Source: Opitutaceae bacterium (GTDB taxonomy: Bacteria > Verrucomicrobiota > Verrucomicrobiia > Opitutales > Opitutaceae). From it: 64,000 nucleotides of DNA. Location: positions 186,001 to 250,000 of the forward strand of contig JAIXWF010000022.1 of assembly GCA_027482185.1 (NCBI GenBank). Reading direction: 5' to 3'. Below the pieces are notes generated by a model. That model saw nothing but the letters and a program-made list of their open reading frames with translations. It had not been told where the DNA came from and did not search any database. Position numbers and translations under genes: made by a program. This document shows, piece by piece, positions 8,301-15,525 of the stretch. Numbering within the stretch: the first letter of the stretch is position 1; every line of letters begins with the position of its first letter.

Positions 8301-9356
8301 CTACCGACTTTCGCCCAGGCTTGGGCTTGGCAAGGCGGCGGGAGAAAGGGCGAGGGAAGGGGAACGGGGCAGGGAAGAGTGGGGCCGATAGAGGTCCCGT
8401 TGGTCGGCGGGGCGGGCGGCTTTGGCGAACCACGGCAGCTTCTTCCACCAGAGGCGGAAGGCGTGCCAGTGGATGAGGGCGATGATGCGCACCGTGAGCA
8501 ACGGGTACTTGAGCGTAAACCACGCCAGTCGCGCGGTGGTGAGCTCGCGGCGCGGGCCGGCGAGGGTGCTGGTGAGGGTTCGCTCGGCGCCGACGTAGTC
8601 GTCGATCTGGATCGAGAGGCGGTCGCCGGGGACGCGCAGGGTGAAGTCGAACGCGACGTCGACGTCGGAAAACGGGGAAACGTAGAAGTGCTTCGGCACG
8701 CGCAGCCGGAAAACGCCGGCGCTGGCGCCGGGGTGTTCCGGCTGAAGTTCGGAGTTCGGGGTTTGGGGCTCGGAGTTGGCGGCGACGCCGTCGGCGGGCG
8801 GAGGTTGGGGTTTTGAGTTTTGGGTTTTGGGTTCTGGGTTTTGGGTCTCGGGTCTTGGGTCTTGGATCTGGGTGGCCAGACAAGACGGGCCGAGGAAGAA
8901 GGGTTTTACCTCGCGGAAGGTGTTCGTGACTTCGGCGATGGCGGCGGCGGGGCGGCCGGAGCGGTCGAAACAGAAATAGAACGAGACCGGATTGAAGAGG
9001 TAGCCGAAGATCCGCGGGAGGGTGACGAGCACGATGCGGCCGCCGGAAACATCGACGCCGTGGGCGGCGGCGTAGGCGGTGACCCGGGCTTTCAAATTGG
9101 GGATTTCGGATTTCGGATTGCGGATTGAGGAAGGCGACGCGGCGGGGTTGTGGAGGGCCGAGGCGGTGGGGAAGAAGTCGGCGTCGCGGAAGGAGTAGAC
9201 GTTGCGGCGGTTGAACGAGAAGAGGGCCGTGCGGCGCGCGACGTCGGGCACTTCGTCCAGGTCGAGGGCGAAGAGGAAGATCCGGTAAACGAAGCGGTGC
9301 GGCTGCGGCGTGAAGCGCGCGTGCAGCACCTGGCATTCGTAGAGACCGGAGATCAT
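8301..9356 (-). CDS. DUF1365 protein with in-frame repeat insertions
   Basis: A 351-residue DUF1365 protein. The N-terminus has GLYECQVLHARFTPQPHRFVYRIF; the core has LVTLPRIFGYLFNPVSFYFCFDR and EVTNTFREVKPF; the C-terminal part has KHFYVSPFSDVDVAFDF. The family is typically about 250 residues. Here the excess is explained by three segments that read like the dispersed spacer repeats: SSIRNPKSEIPN (9091-9130), QDPRPETQNPEPKTQNSK (8804-8874) and NSEPQTPNSELQPEH (8742-8780). The function is unknown, but the gene travels with CFA-type enzymes and an FAD oxidoreductase. It is flanked by gaps of only 10 and 18 bases, so it is clearly in the operon. Confidence 0.82.
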   Translation of the reverse strand: MISGLYECQVLHARFTPQPHRFVYRIFLFALDLDEVPDVARRTALFSFNRRNVYSFRDADFFPTASALHNPAASPSSIRNPKSEIPNLKARVTAYAAAHGVDVSGGRIVLVTLPRIFGYLFNPVSFYFCFDRSGRPAAAIAEVTNTFREVKPFFLGPSCLATQIQDPRPETQNPEPKTQNSKPQPPPADGVAANSEPQTPNSELQPEHPGASAGVFRLRVPKHFYVSPFSDVDVAFDFTLRVPGDRLSIQIDDYVGAERTLTSTLAGPRRELTTARLAWFTLKYPLLTVRIIALIHWHAFRLWWKKLPWFAKAARPADQRDLYRPHSSLPRSPSLALSPAALPSPSLGESR

Positions 9357-9366
9357 GGGGCGGAAA

Positions 9367-10683
9367 TCAGCGGGCGGCGGCGGCGACGTTGGCGCCGGCG
9401 GAAGACCAGGGATCGCGGCCGAGGAGGAGTTCGCTGAGGCGCACGGCGCTGAGGAGGCCGTCTTCGTGGAAGCCGAAGCGTTGCCAGGCGCCGGCGAAAT
9501 ACGTCTCGGTGTTGCCGCGGGCGGAGGCGTTGAGGGCGGGGATTTCTTCCTGGGCGCGGACGGCGCCGAGGCTGAAGAGCGGGTGCTCGTAGTTGATGCG
9601 GCGGACGACGCGGTCGGGCGCGACGGCCTCGGGCCGGTTGATCGAGACGAAGTAGTTTTCGCGGTCCGAGACGCCTTGGAGGGAATTCATCCAGTAGTGG
9701 GTGGCGGCGGACACACGGCCGGACGCGTCGCGGTTAATCTCGTAGTTCCAACTCGACCACGCGAGCGATTTGCGCGGCATGACGGAGGCGTCGGTGTGGA
9801 GCGTCGCGACGTTGGGCTGGTAGTGAAACTGCGAGAGGAGGCGTTCCTCGTCGAAGGTCGGGGCGGCGAGGAGTTTGAGCGCTTGGTCGCCGTGGCAGGC
9901 GACGATGACTTTGTCGAAATGGTGGGTGTGGCCGGTGGCGGCGGTGACGGCAACGCTGTCGGCGGTGCGCACGATGCGCGTGGCGGCTTGGTTGAGGCGG
10001 ATTCGGCCGCGCCAAGGGGCGGTGATTTTGCCGACGTAGGAACGGGCGCCGCCGACGACGGTGTACCACGGGTGCTGCGTGTGCATGCCGAGGAAGCCGT
10101 GGTTGTGGAAGAAGCGGAGGAGGGACGTGGCGGGAAACGCGAGCATGAGCTCGGGCGGCGTGCTCCAGACGGCGGAGCTCATGGGCACGAGGTAGAGATC
10201 GAAGAAGTCCTGGCCGTAGCCGCGGCGTTTGACGTAGTCGCCGAGGGTTTCTTTTTGCACGGCGGGGTCGTCGAGGGCGGCGACGGCCTCGGAGTTGAAG
10301 CGGTTGATGGCGGAGAGCATCCGCCAGAAACGAGGCCGGAGCAGATTGCGGCGCTGGGCGAAGAGGTGGTTGACCGAAGTGCCGGCGAATTCGAGGCCCG
10401 TATCCGCGTGGCGGACACTGAAGGACATGGACGTGGGTTTGACGGCGACGTCGAGTTCCTTGAACAGCCGCGTGAGGTGCGGGTAGGTGACGTAGTTGAA
10501 GACCATGAACCCCGTGTCGATGGGAAGGGCGCGGCCGGTGCCGGGTTCGGCGGCTTCGACGGTGTTGGTGTGGCCGCCGACGTAGTCGTTCTGCTCGAAG
10601 AGCGTCAGGTCGAAATCCCGATGGAGAAAGTGGGCGCAGCCGAGGCCGGAAATGCCGGTGCCGATGATCGCGAGGGTGGGCAT
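9367..10683 (-). CDS. FAD-dependent amine-oxidase-like oxidoreductase (UfaD-like candidate)
   Basis: A 438-residue flavoprotein. The N-terminal dinucleotide fold is LAIIGTGISGLGCAHFL, followed by an acidic ribose-binding position and EQNDYVGGHTNTV. A C-terminal FAD-contact block reads TYFAGAWQRFGFHEDGLLSAV. This is the NAD(P)-binding/amine oxidase family found beside CFA synthases and DUF1365. A homologous role is described for UfaD, which desaturates a methylated acyl chain on the way to furan fatty acids in alphaproteobacteria; TmsA/BfaA-type proteins in actinobacteria are another comparison. It is the first gene of the operon, with a hairpin terminator of the desaturase gene about 160 bases upstream. 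Assignment to one chemistry is inference. Confidence 0.82.
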   Translation of the reverse strand: MPTLAIIGTGISGLGCAHFLHRDFDLTLFEQNDYVGGHTNTVEAAEPGTGRALPIDTGFMVFNYVTYPHLTRLFKELDVAVKPTSMSFSVRHADTGLEFAGTSVNHLFAQRRNLLRPRFWRMLSAINRFNSEAVAALDDPAVQKETLGDYVKRRGYGQDFFDLYLVPMSSAVWSTPPELMLAFPATSLLRFFHNHGFLGMHTQHPWYTVVGGARSYVGKITAPWRGRIRLNQAATRIVRTADSVAVTAATGHTHHFDKVIVACHGDQALKLLAAPTFDEERLLSQFHYQPNVATLHTDASVMPRKSLAWSSWNYEINRDASGRVSAATHYWMNSLQGVSDRENYFVSINRPEAVAPDRVVRRINYEHPLFSLGAVRAQEEIPALNASARGNTETYFAGAWQRFGFHEDGLLSAVRLSELLLGRDPWSSAGANVAAAAR

Positions 10684-10785
10684 GAAGACAGGGAGAGCGG
10701 AACGAGTGGCAAAATGCTACGGCTTGGGGCGGCGGGTGGACGCATGGCGGCCGGTCGGCGGCGGCGGATGCCGCCGCAGTGGAGA

Positions 10786-11042
10786 GTTAAGAGCTGAGGG
10801 TTGAGAGATCGATCCGCCGGCGCGCGCGGTGCGGGTGGAAACAAAAAAGGCGCCCGGGTGGGGCGCCTTGGAAAAACGCGAGGGCCGGTGAGGGCCGACG
10901 CTCAGGCCGGAGTCGCGCAGTTGAGAGTTGAAAGTTGAGGGTTGAGAGACCGATCCGCCGAGCCACGGAACCGGGAACCGAAGCCAGCAACCTGACGAAC
11001 CGAACGGTTTTGCTCTCAACTCTCAGCGAAGTTCTCTCAACT
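10786..11042. repeat. Composite type A repeats in a 372-base spacer
   Basis: The spacer 10684-11055 has no gene. It carries two copies of a GTTGAGAG/GCTGAGGGTTGAGAG run, each followed by the same flank CGATCCGCCG (10786-10820 and 10920-10960). An inverted copy, CTCTCAACTCTCAGC...TCTCAACT, lies at 11013-11042. The outer arms can pair to make a long hairpin downstream of the desaturase gene. Confidence 0.65.
10843..10869 (-). terminator. Intrinsic terminator of the desaturase transcript
   Basis: On the minus strand a 9-base stem AAGGCGCCC / GGGCGCCTT with a 5-base loop is followed by TTTTGTTT. This is a good rho-independent terminator. It lies about 190 bases after the desaturase stop, separating that gene from the lipid operon. 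Confidence 0.8.
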
Positions 11043-11055
11043 GCATGAATTCGGC

Positions 11056-12240
11056 TCAGGCCGACGGGGGCGTCTTGGCGTCGGGGTGATTGAGGCTGGA
11101 GACGTCCTTGTGGATCGCGGGGCCTTCGGCCTTCTTGGGCAAATTGGCCTGGGCGGCGGTCGCGGTGGCGACGGCGATGGCGGCGGCGGCGGGGACGACC
11201 TTCTTGAGGGAAGAGTATTCCGGGTGGGAATGCGCGGCGCGTTCGGCGGCGGCGATCGTGGCGTGATGGTCGGCGCGGGCGGCTTCCTCCATGATGGACT
11301 GCGGGACGGGTTTCAGGCCCCAGATGAGGCCGGTCCAGGAGATGGCTTTGAGGCCGTAGTAGGTGATATCGATTTCCCACCAGTAGAAGCCGTTGCGGGT
11401 CGAGGACTGGTAACGGTGGTGGTTGTTGTGCCAGCCTTCGCCGAGGCAGATGATGGCGAGGATGAAGCTGTTGCGCGAGTCGTCGGTGGTGTTGAACCGG
11501 CGTTTGCCCATAAGGTGGGCCATCGAGTTGATGCAGGAGGTGCCGTGGAAGAGGGCGGTCGTGCTGATGAAGAAGGCCCAGACGAGGAGTTGCGGGCCGT
11601 TGGTGCCGAGTTGGGGCGCGTAGGCGGCGAGGAGGGAGCCGACGACGTAGGTGCCGATCGCGAAGAGGATCGGGATCACGGTGTCGAAGCGGTTGAGCCA
11701 CACCAGTTCGGGGAATTTGGCGAGGTCCTTGACCTTGGAGTAGTCGGTCGGGAAGTTGCGGCGGCTGGTGATCCAGCCGATGTGCGACCACCAGAAGCCG
11801 TGGACGTGGGGGGAATGCGCGTCCTCCGGGTCGTCGGAGTGCTGGTGATGGTGGCGGTGGTGGTAAGCCCACCAGAGGGCACCGCGTTGGACGGTCGTCG
11901 CGCCCCAGAGCGCGAGGAGGAACTGGCCGAAGCGCGAGGTGCTGTAGGTTTTGTGCGAGAAATAGCGGTGGTAGATGCCGGTGACGGCAAACATGCGGAC
12001 CACGTAGAGGGCGACGGCGCACCAGGCGGCGAAGGGGCTGAACCCGACCCAGATCACTCCGAGGCAGCCGCCATGGAGGATGATGAACGGGATGCAGCGC
12101 ATCCAATCGACCTTGTCGGGCTCCTGACGCATCTTCTCCGGGCCATCCGGAGTGTGGTCGGAATCAAACCATTGCACCAAAGCTGCGGCAACGCGGCGGA
12201 ACGTAAGCGGGGGATGAGCGGAAGAGGAGGATTCGGACAT
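11056..12240 (-). CDS. Membrane acyl-CoA/acyl-lipid delta-9 type desaturase
   Basis: A 394-residue di-iron fatty acid desaturase that uses O2 to introduce a cis double bond. All three His boxes are present: HRYFSH (His 91-96), HHRHHHQH (127-134) and HNNHHRY near residue 270. Hydrophobic helices flank them. The C-terminal ~60 residues form an extra Ala/Lys-rich tail with no clear homology. The start was placed at the ATG of MSESSSSAH. It lies upstream of the lipid operon but has its own terminator. It could supply the double bond that the two CFA-type methyltransferases need; that link is inferred. Confidence 0.9.
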   Translation of the reverse strand: MSESSSSAHPPLTFRRVAAALVQWFDSDHTPDGPEKMRQEPDKVDWMRCIPFIILHGGCLGVIWVGFSPFAAWCAVALYVVRMFAVTGIYHRYFSHKTYSTSRFGQFLLALWGATTVQRGALWWAYHHRHHHQHSDDPEDAHSPHVHGFWWSHIGWITSRRNFPTDYSKVKDLAKFPELVWLNRFDTVIPILFAIGTYVVGSLLAAYAPQLGTNGPQLLVWAFFISTTALFHGTSCINSMAHLMGKRRFNTTDDSRNSFILAIICLGEGWHNNHHRYQSSTRNGFYWWEIDITYYGLKAISWTGLIWGLKPVPQSIMEEAARADHHATIAAAERAAHSHPEYSSLKKVVPAAAAIAVATATAAQANLPKKAEGPAIHKDVSSLNHPDAKTPPSA

Positions 12241-12540
12241 GATAAACGGACGGCTGAAGCAACCGTCTCGTATCGGCACGTGCAAGCCGTGTTTCCGGAA
12301 TTAATGCGCGAATTTTGCGGCAGGATTTGCGGATCTTTACGGCCAAGGGAAGGGACGCGCAGGGCGAGGCGCGGCGCGGGCCGGACGCAGGGTGTTTGGG
12401 TGCGGCGGGTTACGTTTGCGCGACGGCCGCGGAAGGAAGTTGCCGGTCCGGCACGGCGGCTGCTTGGTGGGAGGTGCTTTCGAAGGAGTCTCAAACAGAC
12501 GTTCTTTGATTTTGCATGGCCGGACGCCGAAAAGCGGCGC

Positions 12541-12630
12541 GGCGATGCGAACCCGGTAACCGGCGGGACGAGTGCGCCGGTTGCAAGGGGTACGAAAGCA
12601 AGCCGGTCCAAGGCATCGCCCCGCGATGCC
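12541..12630 (+). ncRNA. Candidate structured leader with alternative stems
   Basis: GGCGATGC (12541-12548) can pair with GCATCGCC (12613-12620), enclosing an inner stem AACCGGCG / CGCCGGTT (about 12558-12582). The same 3' segment can instead form a perfect 8-base hairpin GGCATCGC-CCC-GCGATGCC (12612-12630). The two folds exclude each other, as in riboswitch-like leaders. It lies 160-250 bases before the TonB-like gene. I recognise no known riboswitch consensus, and GC-rich sequence gives chance pairings easily. Confidence 0.3.
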
Positions 12631-12761
12631 GCCGGTCGTCGGTGGTTCCCCCAGAACGGATCCTTTGGTCCGGCAGCCTTTGCGGGCGGCCGGGCCGAAA
12701 CCGCCCGAGCGCCGTTTCCACGGCGCGGAGGCGTTCAATAACCGACAGAGAAAACCAAACT

Positions 12762-12780
12762 CTCCGCCTTATCCGCGGAG
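12762..12780 (+). promoter_or_regulatory. Hairpin covering the Shine-Dalgarno sequence
   Basis: CTCCGC (12762-12767) pairs with GCGGAG (12775-12780) across a 7-base loop. GGAG at 12777-12780 is the likely ribosome binding site, 9 bases before the ATG at 12790. Folding would hide the site and reduce translation. Confidence 0.45.
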
Positions 12781-12789
12781 TTTAATACC

Positions 12790-13191
12790 ATGAAAGCAGT
12801 CAGCAAACTCGTCGTCCTCCTCATTGTGGGCGTTTTCACCGCGACCTTCGCTTCCGCGAAGTCCGCCGAAGACGCTTACCTCGAGTCCTGCCGCAAGGAC
12901 CCCGGAGTCCCGGTTCCCGTCGCTGTGGTCACCCCCAGCGTCGGCCCGGAATACTCCGGCGCCATCGTGCAGCTCGAGTTCGTGGTGGATGAAACCGGCA
13001 AGCCGGTCGACCTGGCCGTGAAGTCCGCTCCGGACGACACGCTCGCGGCGACCGTCCTCGATGCCGTGAAGAAGTGGCGGTTCAAGCCGGTGCTGCGCGA
13101 CGGCGTGGCGGTGGAGACGAAGGTCTCCCTGCCCGTGAAGATCGTCGAGACGCCGGAAGTTGAGACGCTGCCGTACTTCGCGGCGCGTTGA
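12790..13191 (+). CDS. Secreted TonB C-terminal-domain protein
   Basis: A 133-residue protein: signal peptide (MKAVSKLVVLLIVGVFTATFASA), then a compact TonB-C-like domain with VQLEFVVDETGKPVDLAVKSA, LAATVLDAVKKWRFKPVLRDG and VETKVSLPVKI. These are the beta-alpha-beta hallmarks of the domain that contacts outer-membrane transporters. It lacks the N-terminal membrane anchor and Pro-rich linker of a classical TonB, so after cleavage it would be a soluble periplasmic protein; energy transduction is therefore doubtful. The ATG has a GGAG site within a hairpin, and a strong terminator follows 20 bases after the stop, so it is a single-gene unit. Confidence 0.75.
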   Translation: MKAVSKLVVLLIVGVFTATFASAKSAEDAYLESCRKDPGVPVPVAVVTPSVGPEYSGAIVQLEFVVDETGKPVDLAVKSAPDDTLAATVLDAVKKWRFKPVLRDGVAVETKVSLPVKIVETPEVETLPYFAAR

Positions 13192-13210
13192 TCGATCCCA
13201 AGAAAACAAC

Positions 13211-13250
13211 CAGGGGCAGTCCCGTCCGCGGGGCTGCCCCTGTATTTTTT
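13211..13250 (+). terminator. Intrinsic terminator of the TonB-like gene
   Basis: A 9-base outer stem CAGGGGCAG / CTGCCCCTG, extended by further G-C pairs, is followed by TATTTTTT. A canonical rho-independent terminator, starting 19 bases past the stop codon. Confidence 0.88.
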
Positions 13251-13350
13251 ATGACGTGCCGGGCGGCGCCCTACGCAGGGAGACGTATTCCCGAAACCCG
13301 GGAAACAAACTAGGCTCGGACGTTTCCCAATTTCCAACGTCCCGCCCGCC

Positions 13351-13431
13351 ATGCTTCCCGTTGTCATCGTCCTGCTCCTTCTCACCGCGCTGGTCGCGAC
13401 CGATCCGTCGTCGGCGGGCGGGGGCGATTGA
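13351..13431 (+). CDS. Possible 26-residue membrane peptide
   Basis: A short frame encodes a hydrophobic stretch (MLPVVIVLLLLTALVATDPS) with a charged end, which could be a single-helix membrane peptide. Two inverted repeats precede it (TTCCCG/CGGGAA near 13288 and GGACGTT/AACGTCC at 13318-13342). No clear Shine-Dalgarno site is seen. The rest of the spacer 13251-13578 contains only type C repeats (13530-13560). Weak evidence: composition alone. Confidence 0.25.
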   Translation: MLPVVIVLLLLTALVATDPSSAGGGD

Positions 13432-13529
13432 GACGTGGACGTTGCCCGGGGAAGATTGGAAGAGTGAAAGCGCGGCGAGTTGGCGCGAAGGCACGGATGG
13501 GAACGGCGGGAGGGGGGCGAACCTGTTCG

Positions 13530-13560
13530 GCTCCGAACCCCGAACTCCGAACCCCGAACC
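13530..13560. repeat. Dispersed repeat, type C (GAACCCCGAACTCC units)
   Basis: A run of CCGAACCCCGAACTCCGAACC lies just after the 3' end of the minus-strand PhyH gene. It is the same unit as at 2097-2129 and inside the DUF1365 gene. Confidence 0.6.
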
Positions 13561-13578
13561 AGGCCGCGCGTCCCCGGT

Positions 13579-14346
13579 TCAGACTTTGAACGAATACGAC
13601 GTGCCCGGGGCGCGCTCGTGGTCGGGCGGGAACGCGGCGCGTTTGTCGGCGAAATACTTGGCGCGGAAGTCGCCGGCGTCGGCGCGGTTGTAAGTCAGGT
13701 ACAGATTGCGGCGCGGCCGGTCGGTGCGGTTGGGCGCGGATTGGTGCGGGGCGAAACAGTCGAAGGCGACGACGTCGCCCGGCGCGGTGGGAAACGGCAC
13801 GAAGTCGACGCCGCGCAGCTGTTCCGGCGTGAGCGGCTGCAGGCGTTCGCCGAGCCAGCCGCGGCGGTGGTGGCCGGCGGCGAGTTCGAGGCAGCCGTTG
13901 GCGATCGTGCTCGGATCGATCGTGACGAGGACGGAAACGAAATACGGCGCGTAGGCGTCCCAGCCGGGCTGGATGTCCTGGTGCGGGGCGAAGCCTTGGC
14001 CGCCGGGCAGCTTGAAGTTGATCTTCTCTTTGAAGAGCACGGCGGGTCCGCCGAGGAGCTGGGCGGCGAGGCGGTCGAGGCCGCGTTCGAGGATGAGGCG
14101 GCGGAGGACGGCGTCTTCCTCGACGAATTTCTCGATGCGGGAGAGCACGCGCCGGCCCGGTTCCGCGAGGCTGTCCTCGTAGTAGACCATCTCGTGTCCG
14201 ACGCGCGGGGGGCGCGCGGCGAGGGCCGCGATGGCGTCGCCGGCCGCGGCGATTTCGGCGGCGGAAAACCAGCCGGGCAGGAAAATGTAGCCGTCGCGCC
14301 GGAAGGCTTCGATTTGCGCGGCTTCGAGAGGGTCGGGCGAAGGCAT
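13579..14346 (-). CDS. Phytanoyl-CoA dioxygenase (PhyH) family protein
   Basis: A 255-residue Fe(II)/2-oxoglutarate dioxygenase. The iron ligands are visible as HQD (His122, Asp124) and a distal His201 (FAPHQSAPN), followed by Arg residues for the 2-oxoglutarate carboxylate and the usual RRNLYLTYN strand. The N-terminal helix FRRDGYIFLPGWFSAAEIAAA is typical of PhyH proteins, which hydroxylate lipid-like or small-molecule substrates; the substrate is not predictable. It stands at the edge of the glycan cluster and is divergent from the GT4 gene (106-base gap), so it may or may not belong to that pathway. Confidence 0.85.
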   Translation of the reverse strand: MPSPDPLEAAQIEAFRRDGYIFLPGWFSAAEIAAAGDAIAALAARPPRVGHEMVYYEDSLAEPGRRVLSRIEKFVEEDAVLRRLILERGLDRLAAQLLGGPAVLFKEKINFKLPGGQGFAPHQDIQPGWDAYAPYFVSVLVTIDPSTIANGCLELAAGHHRRGWLGERLQPLTPEQLRGVDFVPFPTAPGDVVAFDCFAPHQSAPNRTDRPRRNLYLTYNRADAGDFRAKYFADKRAAFPPDHERAPGTSYSFKV

Positions 14347-14451
14347 CGGGGGAGGCGGACGCGGCAGCGTCGCGCGGCGAGGGTCCGAGTCAATCGCGGG
14401 CCCGCGTGCTCCGGTGTTGCGCGGCGGGAGCGGGCGCCGTCCGATGCGGCG

Positions 14452-15525
14452 ATGCGCATTTTGCTGACGACGCCCTACGACCTGGCGGTGCCGGGCGGGG
14501 TGAACCGGCACGCGCGGGAATTGGCGGGGGCGCTGGCGGCGCGCGGCCACGAGGTGCGGCTGCTCGGGCCGTCGTCGGCGCCGGAGCGCGAAACGGATCC
14601 GCGGGTGACGACCTGCGGGCGAATCTGGGTCGGCGCGCTGAACGGGGCGCGGAGCCGGGTGACGCTCGATCCGCGGATCTGGCCGGCGGTGCGGCGGCTG
14701 ACGGCGGAGTTCCGGCCGGAGGTCGTGCACCTGCAGGAACCTTTTCTGCCGCTGCTCAATCCGGCGGTGCTGCTGGCGGCGCGCGGGGCGCGGCGGGTGG
14801 GGACGTTCCACACTTATTCGGAAACGAGCCGCGGCTACCTCTGGGCGTGGCCGTGGTGCCGGTGGATCAACCGCCGGCTCGACGTGCGGATCGCGGTGTC
14901 GGCGGCGGCGCGGGATTTCGCGACGCGCTGGCATCCGGCGCCGTGCACCGTGGTGCCGAACGGCCTGGCGTTGCCGCCGCCGGCGGCGCGGCGGGCGGCG
15001 CGGCCGCCGGGCCGGCCGGTGTGCGTGCTCTTCGTCGGGCGCGCGGACGAACCGCGGAAAGGCTACGCGGTGCTGGAGGCCGCGCTGCGGATCTTGGAAC
15101 GGGAAACGCCGGGGGCTTTTGTCCTGGAGGCGGTCGGGCCGGCGACGCCGCGCGGGCCGGTGGATGCGGCGGGCCTGGCGGCGGCGTACGCGGCGGCGGA
15201 TGTGTGCGCGGTGCCGTCGCGGGGCGGGGAGAGTTTCGGCTACGTCGCGCTCGAGGCGCTGGCGCACGGCGTGCCGGCAGTGGCGTCACGGATCCGCGGA
15301 TACGAAGACTGGCTCGCGGGCACGCCGGCGGCGGAGCTCGTGCCGCCGGGCGACGCGGGCGCGTTGGCGGCGGGGCTGCGCGCCCTCGCGGATCCGGGGC
15401 GGCACGCGCGGGCGGCGGCGGCGGCGCCCGGGGCGGCGGCGCCGTACGGGGCGGACGCCGTGGCGGCGCAGGTGGAGGCGCTTTACGCGGGGCGGCCGGC
15501 GCGGACGATTTCGTCCCACCAATAG
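14452..15525 (+). CDS. GT4 family glycosyltransferase
   Basis: A 357-residue GT-B glycosyltransferase. The N-terminal donor/acceptor loop reads YDLAVPGGVNRHARELAGALAARGHEV, there is a HLQEPFLPLLNP strand, and the C-terminal Rossmann half has VLFVGRADEPRKGY and the nucleotide-sugar E-x7-E type region PSRGGESFGYVALEALAHGVPAVAS. It resembles PimA-like and other GT4 mannosyltransferases acting on lipid or glycan acceptors in the cytoplasm. The ATG at 14452 begins the first beta strand directly. Its last 43 bases overlap the convergent exostosin-like gene. Confidence 0.87.
   Translation: MRILLTTPYDLAVPGGVNRHARELAGALAARGHEVRLLGPSSAPERETDPRVTTCGRIWVGALNGARSRVTLDPRIWPAVRRLTAEFRPEVVHLQEPFLPLLNPAVLLAARGARRVGTFHTYSETSRGYLWAWPWCRWINRRLDVRIAVSAAARDFATRWHPAPCTVVPNGLALPPPAARRAARPPGRPVCVLFVGRADEPRKGYAVLEAALRILERETPGAFVLEAVGPATPRGPVDAAGLAAAYAAADVCAVPSRGGESFGYVALEALAHGVPAVASRIRGYEDWLAGTPAAELVPPGDAGALAAGLRALADPGRHARAAAAAPGAAAPYGADAVAAQVEALYAGRPARTISSHQ

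Larger units (their letters stand above)
12241..12789. other. 549-base spacer without a gene
   Basis: No convincing reading frame is present. It must hold the promoter of the minus-strand desaturase (left part) and the leader of the plus-strand TonB-like gene (right part). The right part is rich in inverted repeats, described as separate entries. Confidence 0.6.

Noticed and set aside
8804-8874. Tandem GGGTTTTGGGTTC repeats resembling a telomere-like or CRISPR-like array
   Set aside because: Units are irregular with no spacers, and the same units occur singly elsewhere. It lies in a coding frame of the DUF1365 gene.
12541-12630. Known riboswitch, SRP RNA or tmRNA in the TonB-like leader
   Set aside because: None of the known consensus motifs could be matched by eye; only pairing stems are visible.
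13480-14450. A plus-strand frame extending the GT4 gene upstream
   Set aside because: It runs antisense through the PhyH gene. The GT4 fold begins at the ATG at 14452.
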